In this document: positions 1-5,853 of the stretch, piece after piece | How positions within the stretch are numbered: position 1 is the stretch's first letter | Layout of the letters: every line of letters begins with the position of its first letter | Assembly (NCBI GenBank): GCA_013698495.1 | Contig: JACCUV010000306.1 | Span: 1 to 7,347 of the forward strand | Origin: Chloroflexia bacterium | Lineage (GTDB): Bacteria > Chloroflexota > Chloroflexia > Thermomicrobiales > UBA6265 | DNA length: 7,347 bases | Reading direction: 5' to 3' | Notes under the pieces: generated by a model | Told to the model about the DNA's origin: nothing | The model's database searches: none | The model's input: the letters and a program-made list of their open reading frames with translations, nothing else | Position numbers and translations under genes: made by a program

Positions 1-301
1 ATTCCGGCTTGTTGCGTTGTTTGGCGCCCATGCGCTGTGCCATTGTCCGGCCGACCGGTCCATTCTCGCGTTTGTTGTCGCTGACCAGAATAAGCTCGTA
101 AAGTTGATAGCCAGCCCCAACCAACCCCAGCGCAACTCCGATTAGCGTGAAGAGTGGACTCTTGTCGAGCCACTGGTCGAGCAAAATGCCAAGAACGATG
201 AAAAAGATGAGCGACGCAACAACGGAGAAGCCGAGCGCCGTCGCCAAACCGATGACCTTTGCATTTTCAACCTGATGATTTGGTTCCGATTGATCAACCA
301 A
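1..301 (-). CDS. AtpZ/AtpI-family membrane protein (3' end outside window)
   Basis: About 100 residues are visible with no in-frame stop before the window edge. After a polar N-terminus there are two hydrophobic segments, roughly residues 19-40 and 49-66. They are joined by the short motif LLDQWLDKSPLFT, followed by GVALGLVGAGYQLYEL. This two-helix layout with LDxWLxxSPxFT is typical of the AtpZ/AtpI family (ATPase_gene1), small proteins usually encoded beside the F0F1 ATP synthase operon and implicated in c-ring assembly or Mg2+/Ca2+ handling. An in-frame TGA lies 2 codons before the TTG at 301-299, and AGGGG (308-312) sits 6 nt upstream of that TTG, so I take TTG as the start. The visible C-terminal tail is basic and polar, presumably cytoplasmic. 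The atp operon may follow to the left, but that is inference. The family call is firm; the exact role is not. Confidence 0.85.
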   Translation of the reverse strand, partial: MVDQSEPNHQVENAKVIGLATALGFSVVASLIFFIVLGILLDQWLDKSPLFTLIGVALGLVGAGYQLYELILVSDNKRENGPVGRTMAQRMGAKQRNKPE

Positions 302-304
302 GCG

Positions 305-336
305 TCACCCCTGTTTCGTTTGAACATATTATCACA
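305..336 (-). promoter_or_regulatory. Putative promoter and Shine-Dalgarno of the AtpZ/AtpI gene
   Basis: On the minus strand an extended -10 (TGTGATAAT, 336-328) lies about 27 nt upstream of the TTG start, which would give a leader of about 20 nt. The Shine-Dalgarno AGGGG lies at 312-308. No good -35 hexamer is visible at the right spacing; the extended TGn element may compensate. This spot is one of the few AT-rich patches in the spacer. Confidence 0.4.
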
Positions 337-508
337 ATCTCGCCACGATTCACATGCGGCGCGATCCGGGCAACCGCATCAACCACCACCAGAATGCATG
401 GCTGGCGACTCCTCAACTACACAAACCCTCGAACAAACCCATCCCACATACCGCCAAGACGCGTTTCAGCAGGTTCTCGCTGCGACAAGCCTACCCTGCC
501 GTGGCGGC

Positions 509-754
509 GGTGTCACGGAAGCGAACGGGAAATCCCCGCTTCGCAATTCGGCACCGACGCGCCCTCGCGACCTGTGGTGTATGGCCCATTCCACTGGTAC
601 GCTGAAAGACGGAATCAATCGGTGAAAACCGCTCTTGTCGCCATCGACAAGCGTCGAAGCGATTGGCGGACACCATCGTCTTGCATGATCCTGGGACAAA
701 GTCCACGCGCGCATCGGAAACACACGAATGCCAACATTACCCAAGGGCGTGGAC
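509..754 (+). promoter_or_regulatory. Candidate structured 5' leader of the MATE gene
   Basis: The 461-bp spacer 302-762 holds no convincing gene, but from 509 onward it is dense in potential RNA hairpins on the plus strand. (a) GGTGTC 509-514 pairs with GGCACC 550-555 (one G-U) and encloses GAAGCG 518-523 / CGCTTC 537-542, with GGG/CCC at its tip. (b) CC-GTGG-ATG 571-583 pairs with CAT-CCAC-GG 587-597. (c) CGGT 620-623 / ACCG 628-631 is closed by a GAAA tetraloop. (d) CTTGTCG 634-640 / CGACAAG 645-651 is perfect with a 4-nt loop. (e) GTCCACGC 701-708 pairs perfectly with GCGTGGAC 747-754, next to the MATE start. I matched it to no known riboswitch class. GC-rich DNA gives hairpins by chance, so this is a hypothesis. 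No clear promoter was seen upstream of 509, and 337-508 shows nothing recognisable. Confidence 0.3.
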
Positions 755-762
755 ACCGCACA

Positions 763-2205
763 ATGACGACCACCACAACCGACAACGCCGCGACCGGCCG
801 GCCTTCGGCTGCCGGACGCGAGATTGCCGCCGGGGCAATGGTTGACGCCCCACCGATGACGCAACGACGGGTGCTCGGCTTGTCGCTGCCAATCATCGGC
901 GAGAACTTCCTGCAATCGGCGGTCGGGATCATCGACACGCTGATGATCGCCCGCGTCGGGTCGGCCGCGCTGGCCGGAGTCGGCGTCTCGCTTGAAATCG
1001 TGTTCTTCATGATCGCCATCCTCTCGAGTATCTCGATTGGCGGAACCGTCCTTATTTCGCAGGCAATTGGCGCCCGGAACCGGGAGCGAGCGAACACCCT
1101 TGCTCGCCAAACAGTACTTTGGGGTCTGATGCTCTCGATTCCGCTGGGGGTCCTCGGGTATGTCTCGGCGCCAGGGTTGATCGGGCTGTTTCATACCGAA
1201 CCGGATGTTGCGGAGTACGCGACCACGTATCTCCAGATCACCGTAAGCATGATCGTGACTTTGCTGATGACGTTTGTCTGCGGTGCAGTGCTGCGTGGCG
1301 CGGGCGACAGCCGCTCGCCTTTGGTTGCCAGCCTCGTCGCCAATGCGGTCAAGATCGTGTTGTCGTATGGACTCATTTTTGGCAACTTCGGTCTACCGCG
1401 GATGGAAGTGGCGGGCAGCGCCATCTCCTCGGGTATCGCCCGTGGCGCCGCGGTCGCGATCATGCTCTGGATTCTGTACTTCGGAGCGAGGCGGGTGACG
1501 ATTCGCGGTCCCGGTTCCTGGATACCCAACTTTTCGTACGTCGGGCAACTGCTCAGGCTTGGCGTACCGGCGGCGATCGAACAAATGCTGCTCTCGGCCG
1601 GATTCACGGTGATCATTTCGATTGTGGCGGTGATCGGCACACCGGCGCTGGCCGCCCAGCAGATCAGCTTCAACTCGTTGTCATTGGCGATCATGCCGGG
1701 ATTCGGGTTCGCGATCGCGGCAACGGCGCTGGTCGGCCAGAGCATCGGCGCCAATCGACCGGACCACGCGCGGGAAGCGGCGCGCATCGCCAATCGCTGG
1801 GCCACGATCTGGCTGGGCGCCGCGGCCGTCGTCTACATCGTCTTCAGCGAACAGATCGTCCGCATCTACACCGACGACCAGGCCGTGATCGATCAGGGAT
1901 CGGCCGCGATGAAGGCGATTGGATTGGGACTGCCCCTTTGGGCATCGTGGACGGTCCACGCCGGGGCCTTGCGCGGCAGCGGTGATACCCGCTCGCCGTT
2001 GGTCTTCGGGACGTCGGCGATGTGGCTGGCGGTGCTGCTGTCGTGGGTGCTTGTTCACTTCTTCATTGGTCAACTCTGGATGGTGTGGCTCACGTTCTTC
2101 GTGACCACACCGATTCCGGCGGTGATGAACCGGGTCACATTCCGCCAACGAATCCGGCGCGCCGAGCAGGACTTGGTTCAACCTGTTCCTGCCCTCACCG
2201 CCTGA
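763..2205 (+). CDS. MATE-family efflux transporter
   Basis: This is an integral membrane cation-coupled antiporter of the MATE (NorM/DinF-like) family, which exports drugs or metabolites. About 12 membrane segments are evident as two six-helix lobes. Each lobe opens with a related helix (SLPIIGENFLQSAVGIIDTL near residue 41; GVPAAIEQMLLSAGF later). Each also carries the family signature RGxGD(S/T)RSPL, at about bases 1294-1323 and 1972-2001, showing the internal duplication. Asp58 in helix 1 is a candidate ion-coupling residue. From the ATG at 763 the protein is 480 residues; ATGs at 838 and 856 would give 455 or 449, closer to the family norm. The first ~30 residues are Thr/Ala-rich and non-conserved in look, so a later start is possible. 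The frame stays open upstream to 259, but that stretch has no MATE character. AAGGG at 743-747 is the nearest Shine-Dalgarno for 763, rather distant at 15 nt. Substrate cannot be inferred. Confidence in the family is high, in the start moderate. Confidence 0.93.
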   Translation: MTTTTTDNAATGRPSAAGREIAAGAMVDAPPMTQRRVLGLSLPIIGENFLQSAVGIIDTLMIARVGSAALAGVGVSLEIVFFMIAILSSISIGGTVLISQAIGARNRERANTLARQTVLWGLMLSIPLGVLGYVSAPGLIGLFHTEPDVAEYATTYLQITVSMIVTLLMTFVCGAVLRGAGDSRSPLVASLVANAVKIVLSYGLIFGNFGLPRMEVAGSAISSGIARGAAVAIMLWILYFGARRVTIRGPGSWIPNFSYVGQLLRLGVPAAIEQMLLSAGFTVIISIVAVIGTPALAAQQISFNSLSLAIMPGFGFAIAATALVGQSIGANRPDHAREAARIANRWATIWLGAAAVVYIVFSEQIVRIYTDDQAVIDQGSAAMKAIGLGLPLWASWTVHAGALRGSGDTRSPLVFGTSAMWLAVLLSWVLVHFFIGQLWMVWLTFFVTTPIPAVMNRVTFRQRIRRAEQDLVQPVPALTA

Positions 2206-2208
2206 CCG

Positions 2209-2982
2209 TCACCACCAACCGTACGGCACGTTGTAGTGCGGATCGAGGATGGGGTACCGGCCGATGTTCAGGAGGTGGCGAACCCGATGCCGCAGAGCAT
2301 CGTTTTCGGTTGGATGCAGGATATCCGCAAGTTCGGAAATGACTTCGGCGTCATCGCAAAGCAACCGGCCAATGTCGGTCTGAATCGACCTGTCGACAGG
2401 TTCGCCGGAGAACTGCCAGAGCACCGTTTTCAATTTGGGATCGACGTTAAAGGTCAGACCATGGTCGATGCCCCAGATTCGATCGCGAACGTCGACCAGG
2501 CAATGACCGGCCTTGCGGTCGGCATTGTTGGCGATGTGATCGAACATCACGATGCGCTCGAGCGGGAGAATCTGGCGGCCCCAGAACGAGGCTTGGTCAC
2601 CGACATCGTCCTTCGGTTCGACGTAGAGCTGGAGACTTCCCACGCCGTGGGGACCATCACGGATCACCGTTGGGGGAACGAAGTTCCATTCCAGCCACCG
2701 GCTCAGGCGGTATGCGGCGTACTCGCGCTGGTGAAGCGTGCCGGTCGGGAAATCCCACAATGGGCGCTCTCCGGCTTGTGGTTTGTAGATGCCGAGGTGG
2801 TTAGCGCCGCTGTCGTCTTTGAGCGCGACGGCGAATGTGTAGTTCGATCCCCAGGGCACGAGGGTGGCAGCGGTGATCTCGGCGGAAGTAAGCATTTGGA
2901 GGGCGGCATCGTCGTCCAGTAAGGTCCGGGGCGCCGACGTTTCGTGGTCGCCGAGTTCGATGCGAATGCGTAGATCTGGCAT
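2209..2982 (-). CDS. SCO1664-family PI3/4-kinase-like protein
   Basis: A 257-residue protein that I recognise as the SCO1664 family (TIGR03843), found mainly in Actinobacteria and Chloroflexi and distantly similar to phosphatidylinositol 3-/4-kinases. Visible kinase-fold features in order: LVPWGSNYTF (41-50) as a glycine-loop-like strand; LGIYKP with Lys67 as the likely nucleotide-binding lysine; a helix REYAAYRLSRWL (86-97) with Glu87; the catalytic-loop-like MFDHIANNADRKAGH (146-160) with Asp148, Asn153, Asp155 and Arg156; and GIDHGLTF (171-178) with Asp173 as the DFG-like metal ligand. It ends in YNVPYGWW. All key residues are present, so it looks active, but its substrate is unknown. The ATG at 2982 has AAGGG about 10 nt upstream. 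The frame continues far upstream, but only as a shadow of the FAH gene on the opposite strand. It is convergent with the MATE gene (3-bp gap) and divergent from the FAH gene. No mycothiol genes are in view. Confidence 0.87.
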   Translation of the reverse strand: MPDLRIRIELGDHETSAPRTLLDDDAALQMLTSAEITAATLVPWGSNYTFAVALKDDSGANHLGIYKPQAGERPLWDFPTGTLHQREYAAYRLSRWLEWNFVPPTVIRDGPHGVGSLQLYVEPKDDVGDQASFWGRQILPLERIVMFDHIANNADRKAGHCLVDVRDRIWGIDHGLTFNVDPKLKTVLWQFSGEPVDRSIQTDIGRLLCDDAEVISELADILHPTENDALRHRVRHLLNIGRYPILDPHYNVPYGWW

Positions 2983-3002
2983 GGAATTCGGACCCTTGAG
3001 CA

Positions 3003-3060
3003 ACGGCGCCCCGAGTGGACGATGCCTGATTCTAGGACATTCATCGGGTACGGCGCCCCG
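3003..3060 (-). promoter_or_regulatory. Putative promoter of the SCO1664-family gene bracketed by direct repeats
   Basis: On the minus strand TAGAAT (3034-3029) is a plausible -10 box, placing transcription start near 3022 and giving a leader of about 40 nt. The plus-strand 11-mer ACGGCGCCCCG occurs exactly twice, at 3003-3013 and 3050-3060, bracketing this -10 box at about +10 to +20 and -28 to -38. No good -35 hexamer exists; the upstream repeat sits where it would be. The repeats could be operator half-sites, though chance G+C-rich repetition is possible. Confidence 0.3.
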
Positions 3061-3110
3061 GTCGGATCGTTCTTTGCGACGGGCGCGTCGCGCGTTTAGG
3101 GGGTGGCGGG

Positions 3111-3193
3111 TACAATCCCAGCATGTTCGAGCGCGGCTCGATACACACGGCCCGTATGCGATGCCCGCGCCATCGACCCCAAGCCAGAAGGAG
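3111..3193 (+). promoter_or_regulatory. Putative -10 box and ribosome binding site for the FAH-family gene
   Basis: TACAAT at 3111-3116 matches the sigma-A -10 consensus at 5 of 6 positions and would give a leader of about 80 nt. No convincing -35 sits 16-18 bp upstream. The strong Shine-Dalgarno AGAAGGAG (3186-3193) lies 11 nt before the ATG at 3205. It supports that start over the in-frame upstream GTG at 3103, whose extra 34 residues look like random coding. Confidence 0.4.
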
Positions 3194-3204
3194 TCTCGTT
3201 CCCC

Positions 3205-3978
3205 ATGAAGATCGTTCGCTATCTCGATTCCGCCACCAATGCACCCGCCTTCGGGATCGTCGAGGGCGACACGGTCTTTGCGGGGGAGGGCAATGTGTTT
3301 GCAGGTTTGACCAAGGGCGCCGAAGTTGGCCCATACGCAGATAATCAGATCCTGGCCCCGATCGAACCCGGCAAGGTGATCGCGATCGGCATGAACTACC
3401 TGAAGCACGTCAAAGAACTTGACGCCACGCGCGAAGTGCCGACCGAACCGGTCGTGTTCATGAAACCGCAGTCGGCGATCATTGGTCCCGGCGCGGCGAT
3501 CGAACTCGCCTACCCCGAAAACGAAACCCACTACGAAGCAGAACTCGTGGTGGTGATCGGCAAGTCGGCGAAGCGTGTCGCCGAAGCGGACGCGCTCAAT
3601 TACGTGCTGGGTTACACCGCCGGCAACGATGTCTCGGATCGTGTCCAGCAGGCTGCCGGCATCCAGTGGATTCGGGGCAAGGGCTACGACACCTATCTGC
3701 CGCTCGGTCCCGCGATCGAGACCGAGCTCGATCCGGGCAATCTCATCGTGCAGTCGCGACTCAACGGCGAACTCCGGCAGGACGACAATACCGACGGTCT
3801 GATTTTCGGCGTCCCGTTCCTGATCCAGTTCCTCAGCGACGTGATGACCCTGAACCCAGGCGACATCATCATGACCGGCACACCGCACAAGGTCGGCGCG
3901 CTCACTGCTGGCGACACGATCGAAGTCGAGGTCGGCGGCGTTGGCGTGCTTTCCAATCCGGTGACCAACCGCGCGTAG
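3205..3978 (+). CDS. Fumarylacetoacetate hydrolase (FAH)-family protein
   Basis: A 257-residue cytoplasmic metalloenzyme of the FAH superfamily. The family includes acylpyruvases, fumarylpyruvate and fumarylacetoacetate hydrolases, and the HpcE-type decarboxylase/isomerase of aromatic degradation. An N-terminal strand-rich part (1-55) is followed by the catalytic domain: GMNYLKHVKE (62-71) with His68 and Glu71; VFMKPQSA (84-91); YEAELVVVIGK (110-120) with metal ligands Glu111 and Glu113; GNDVSDR (140-146) with metal ligand Asp142; RGKGYDTYLPLGP (157-169) with Lys159; and the hallmark MTLNPGDIIMTGTPHKVG (214-231). The C-terminus VEVGGVGVLSNPV is complete. All catalytic residues are present, so it should be active on a 2-oxo or beta-diketo acid with Mg2+ or Mn2+. 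No catabolic partners lie beside it, so the substrate stays open. It is probably monocistronic, with a 167-bp gap to the next gene. Confidence 0.94.
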   Translation: MKIVRYLDSATNAPAFGIVEGDTVFAGEGNVFAGLTKGAEVGPYADNQILAPIEPGKVIAIGMNYLKHVKELDATREVPTEPVVFMKPQSAIIGPGAAIELAYPENETHYEAELVVVIGKSAKRVAEADALNYVLGYTAGNDVSDRVQQAAGIQWIRGKGYDTYLPLGPAIETELDPGNLIVQSRLNGELRQDDNTDGLIFGVPFLIQFLSDVMTLNPGDIIMTGTPHKVGALTAGDTIEVEVGGVGVLSNPVTNRA

Positions 3979-3980
3979 CC

Positions 3981-4039
3981 GGCGAGGCGTCCGAAGTGAG
4001 CGGGGCGCTCGATATCTTCGCCACACAAGCGTATTTTTT
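3981..4039 (+). terminator. Weak terminator-like structure after the FAH-family gene
   Basis: A stem GAGCG 3998-4002 / CGCTC 4006-4010 with a GGG loop sits inside an outer pairing GGCGA 3981-3985 / TCGCC 4018-4022, starting 2 nt after the stop codon. A run of six T lies at 4034-4039, 11 nt beyond the outer stem. That gap is too long for a textbook intrinsic terminator, so I rate it low. Confidence 0.25.
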
Positions 4040-4145
4040 GCCGTGATGGCATGCTCTGTTAACGACAGTGGAGTCGGTCAGCGCGCCGGAGGGCAATCGC
4101 CGTCCGATTGCCGCAAGTATTCGTCAAAGCAAAGGCAACGCCAGA

Positions 4146-5537
4146 ATGCGACTAACCATTTTCGGAACCGGGTATGTCGGGCTCGTGACCGGCGCGTGCT
4201 TCGCCGAAAGCGGCAATCATGTTTGTTGCGTCGATGTCGACGAGGCCAAGATCGATGCCTTGAATCGGGGCGAGATTCCCATCTACGAACCGGGGCTCGC
4301 CGAACTTGTCGAGCAGAACACGCACGCCGGTCGGTTGAGGTTCACCACCGACGCCGCCGCCGGGGTCGACCATGGCGTGATTATCTTCATCGCCGTCGGC
4401 ACCCCACCGAACGAGGATGGCTCATCGGACCTCAGACATGTCGAGACCGTGGCGCGCACGATCGGAGCCCACCTCTCGAAACCGGCCCTCGTTGTCGACA
4501 AATCGACCGTACCGGTGGGCACTGCCGACATGGTTCGGTATTCGATTCAGGAGGAACTCGATCGCCGTGGCGTCAATCCCTCCTTCGATGTCGTCAGCAA
4601 TCCGGAGTTCCTCAAAGAGGGCGCGGCGATCGACGACTTCATGCGTCCGGACCGGATCGTGGTCGGGGCCGAGAATGCGGACAGCATCGAACTCATGCGC
4701 CAGCTCTATCATCCGTTCAACCGCAATCACAATCGGATTATCGTGATGGATACGCGCTCAGCTGAACTCACCAAGTACGCCGCCAACGCGATGCTGGCGA
4801 CCAAGATTTCGTTTATGAACGAGATCGCGAACATTGCCGAGCGCACCGGCGCAAACATCGAAAGCGTGCGCATCGGCATCGGCTCGGATTCGCGGATTGG
4901 CTACGATTTCATCTACGCGGGCATCGGATATGGCGGCTCGTGTTTCAAGAAGGACATCCGCGCCCTGCAAAATACCGCCCTCAACTACGACTACGACACC
5001 CAACTGCTGGCCGCGGTCGAAGATGTCAACAAGCGGCAGCAACGGATTCTGCTGGACAAGATCCTCGATCACTTCGATGGGAAGGTAAAGGACAAGACCT
5101 TCGCGATCTGGGGTCTCGCATTCAAGCCCAAAACCGACGATATCAGGGACGCCGCGAGCCGGGTGATCATGGAGGGACTGTGGGCGGCGGGAGCCCGCGT
5201 GCGCGCCTACGATCCGGAAGCGATGGACACGACGAAGGCGAAGTACGGTGAGCGCGATGACCTCCAACTTTGCGAAACCCGGGACGACGCGCTCAAGGGC
5301 GCCGTCGCGCTCGTGATCTGCACCGAGTGGCGGCAGTTCAAGAGTCCGGATTGGGACACGATGCGGATCGAACTCTCCGAGCATCTCATATTCGACGGCC
5401 GCAACATCTACGATCCGGCGCGCGTGGCCCGCGAAGGGTTCGTGTACTACGGGATCGGACTCGGTGAGCGAATTGCCGAGCCGGCCGGATCGGCGGTTGA
5501 GTCGTCGCCATTACTTGCGCACGCCCTGGCCGATTGA
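4146..5537 (+). CDS. ugd: UDP-glucose 6-dehydrogenase
   Basis: Cytoplasmic enzyme oxidising UDP-glucose to UDP-glucuronate with two NAD+, supplying precursor for acidic polysaccharides or decorated cell-envelope glycans. The 463 residues contain every hallmark: the NAD-binding Rossmann motif GTGYVG (7-12) just after the N-terminus; DKSTVPVGT; NPEFLKEGAAI starting at Asn152, with substrate/catalytic Glu158; KISFMNEIANI with catalytic Lys220; the nucleophile Cys266 in GYGGSCFKKDI; and the UDP-binding segment FKPKTDDIRDA (326-336). Length is close to the bacterial norm of about 430-460, with a slightly longer C-terminal tail. I chose the ATG at 4146 because MRLTIFGTGYVG begins the fold at once; the in-frame GTG at 4068 adds 26 residues with no family character. 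AAAGG (4131-4135) is a modest Shine-Dalgarno 10 nt upstream. No glycosyltransferase is adjacent. No T-rich terminator follows; the repeat element downstream may separate it from ctaB. Confidence 0.97.
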   Translation: MRLTIFGTGYVGLVTGACFAESGNHVCCVDVDEAKIDALNRGEIPIYEPGLAELVEQNTHAGRLRFTTDAAAGVDHGVIIFIAVGTPPNEDGSSDLRHVETVARTIGAHLSKPALVVDKSTVPVGTADMVRYSIQEELDRRGVNPSFDVVSNPEFLKEGAAIDDFMRPDRIVVGAENADSIELMRQLYHPFNRNHNRIIVMDTRSAELTKYAANAMLATKISFMNEIANIAERTGANIESVRIGIGSDSRIGYDFIYAGIGYGGSCFKKDIRALQNTALNYDYDTQLLAAVEDVNKRQQRILLDKILDHFDGKVKDKTFAIWGLAFKPKTDDIRDAASRVIMEGLWAAGARVRAYDPEAMDTTKAKYGERDDLQLCETRDDALKGAVALVICTEWRQFKSPDWDTMRIELSEHLIFDGRNIYDPARVAREGFVYYGIGLGERIAEPAGSAVESSPLLAHALAD

Positions 5538-5581
5538 CGACGATGATCCAGGAGTTCCGATCGGGAAGCTCAAGGCAGGCT

Positions 5582-5607
5582 CCGGCGGAACACGTGTCGC
5601 CGGCGGA
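5582..5607. repeat. Short direct repeat around a CACGTG palindrome
   Basis: The 8-mer CCGGCGGA occurs at 5582-5589 and 5600-5607, with ACACGTGT (5590-5597), a perfect 8-bp palindrome, between them. It lies in the 97-bp stretch between the ugd stop codon and the larger repeat element. It may be chance or a small protein-binding site; no function is claimed. Confidence 0.3.
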
Positions 5608-5634
5608 GATTTACGTCACGGTCCGCTTCGTGGC

Positions 5635-5849
5635 GTGTCACGCGTAATTTGACATGTTCACCAACGGCTCGCTGTCAACCTGAGCGCCAGCGAAGGGTGG
5701 CCCCGCTGGGTACCGCGCAAAGCGCTTCCGACGAAGTCGGAGCTTTGGTGTAGCCGGAATTGATCTTCCGCTGACGCGGACCGGCTTCGCCGGGGGCTCT
5801 TCCTTCGTCAGAGTGACGGATTGAGGACGTGTCAATTAATGCTTGACAC
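5635..5849. mobile_element. MITE-like nested inverted-repeat element
   Basis: A 215-bp non-coding element fills nearly all of the 316-bp spacer between the convergent ugd and ctaB genes. Its ends, 5635-5657 and 5827-5849, match as terminal inverted repeats at 18 of 23 positions (core GTGTCA-N8-TTGACA), and each end is itself quasi-palindromic. The right end reads GTGTCAA-7nt-TTGACAC, a perfect inverted repeat. A second inverted pair lies inside: GTCA 5674-5677/TGAC 5814-5817, CTGA 5680-5683/TCAG 5808-5811, CGAAGG 5691-5696/CCTTCG 5802-5807. Within that are hairpins 5687-5709 (CCAGCG/CGCTGG), 5719-5746 (11 bp with a 3-nt bulge), 5768-5779 and 5781-5793. There is no ORF of note and no clear target-site duplication. 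The style resembles abundant intergenic repeats I recall from Chloroflexi, but copy number cannot be seen here. Confidence 0.6.
5719..5746. repeat. Central hairpin of the nested element
   Basis: TCCGAC 5727-5732 pairs with GTCGGA 5736-5741 around a GAA loop. Beyond a GCT bulge, AAAGC 5719-5723 pairs with GCTTT 5742-5746. This is the strongest single hairpin of the element and lies near its middle. No T-tract follows on either strand, so it does not look like an ordinary intrinsic terminator. Confidence 0.65.
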
Positions 5850-5853
5850 TCCA

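Noticed and set aside
600..655. Cobalamin-riboswitch-like string (GGAAT...GGTGAAAACC)
   Set aside because: The rest of the B12 consensus (the CCCGC-ACTG core and the downstream GCCACTG/GGGAAGG block in the right order) is missing.
259..762. N-terminal extension of the MATE frame back to 259
   Set aside because: It would add 168 hydrophilic residues without family resemblance and would overlap the divergent AtpZ/AtpI gene; an accidental open frame.
1119..1985. Plus-strand ORF of 288 codons inside the MATE gene
   Set aside because: A frame-shifted reading of the transporter, giving Arg/Gly-rich low-complexity sequence with no membrane pattern.
2236..2922. Plus-strand ORF of 228 codons opposite the SCO1664-family gene
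   Set aside because: Antisense shadow; the opposite strand carries a full kinase-like motif set.
4068..4145. GTG-initiated extension of UDP-glucose dehydrogenase
   Set aside because: The 26 extra residues precede a Rossmann motif that normally starts at the very N-terminus; no family homology in them.
5719..5746. Rho-independent terminator for ugd or ctaB
   Set aside because: Strong hairpin but no T-tract on either strand; better explained as part of the repeat element.
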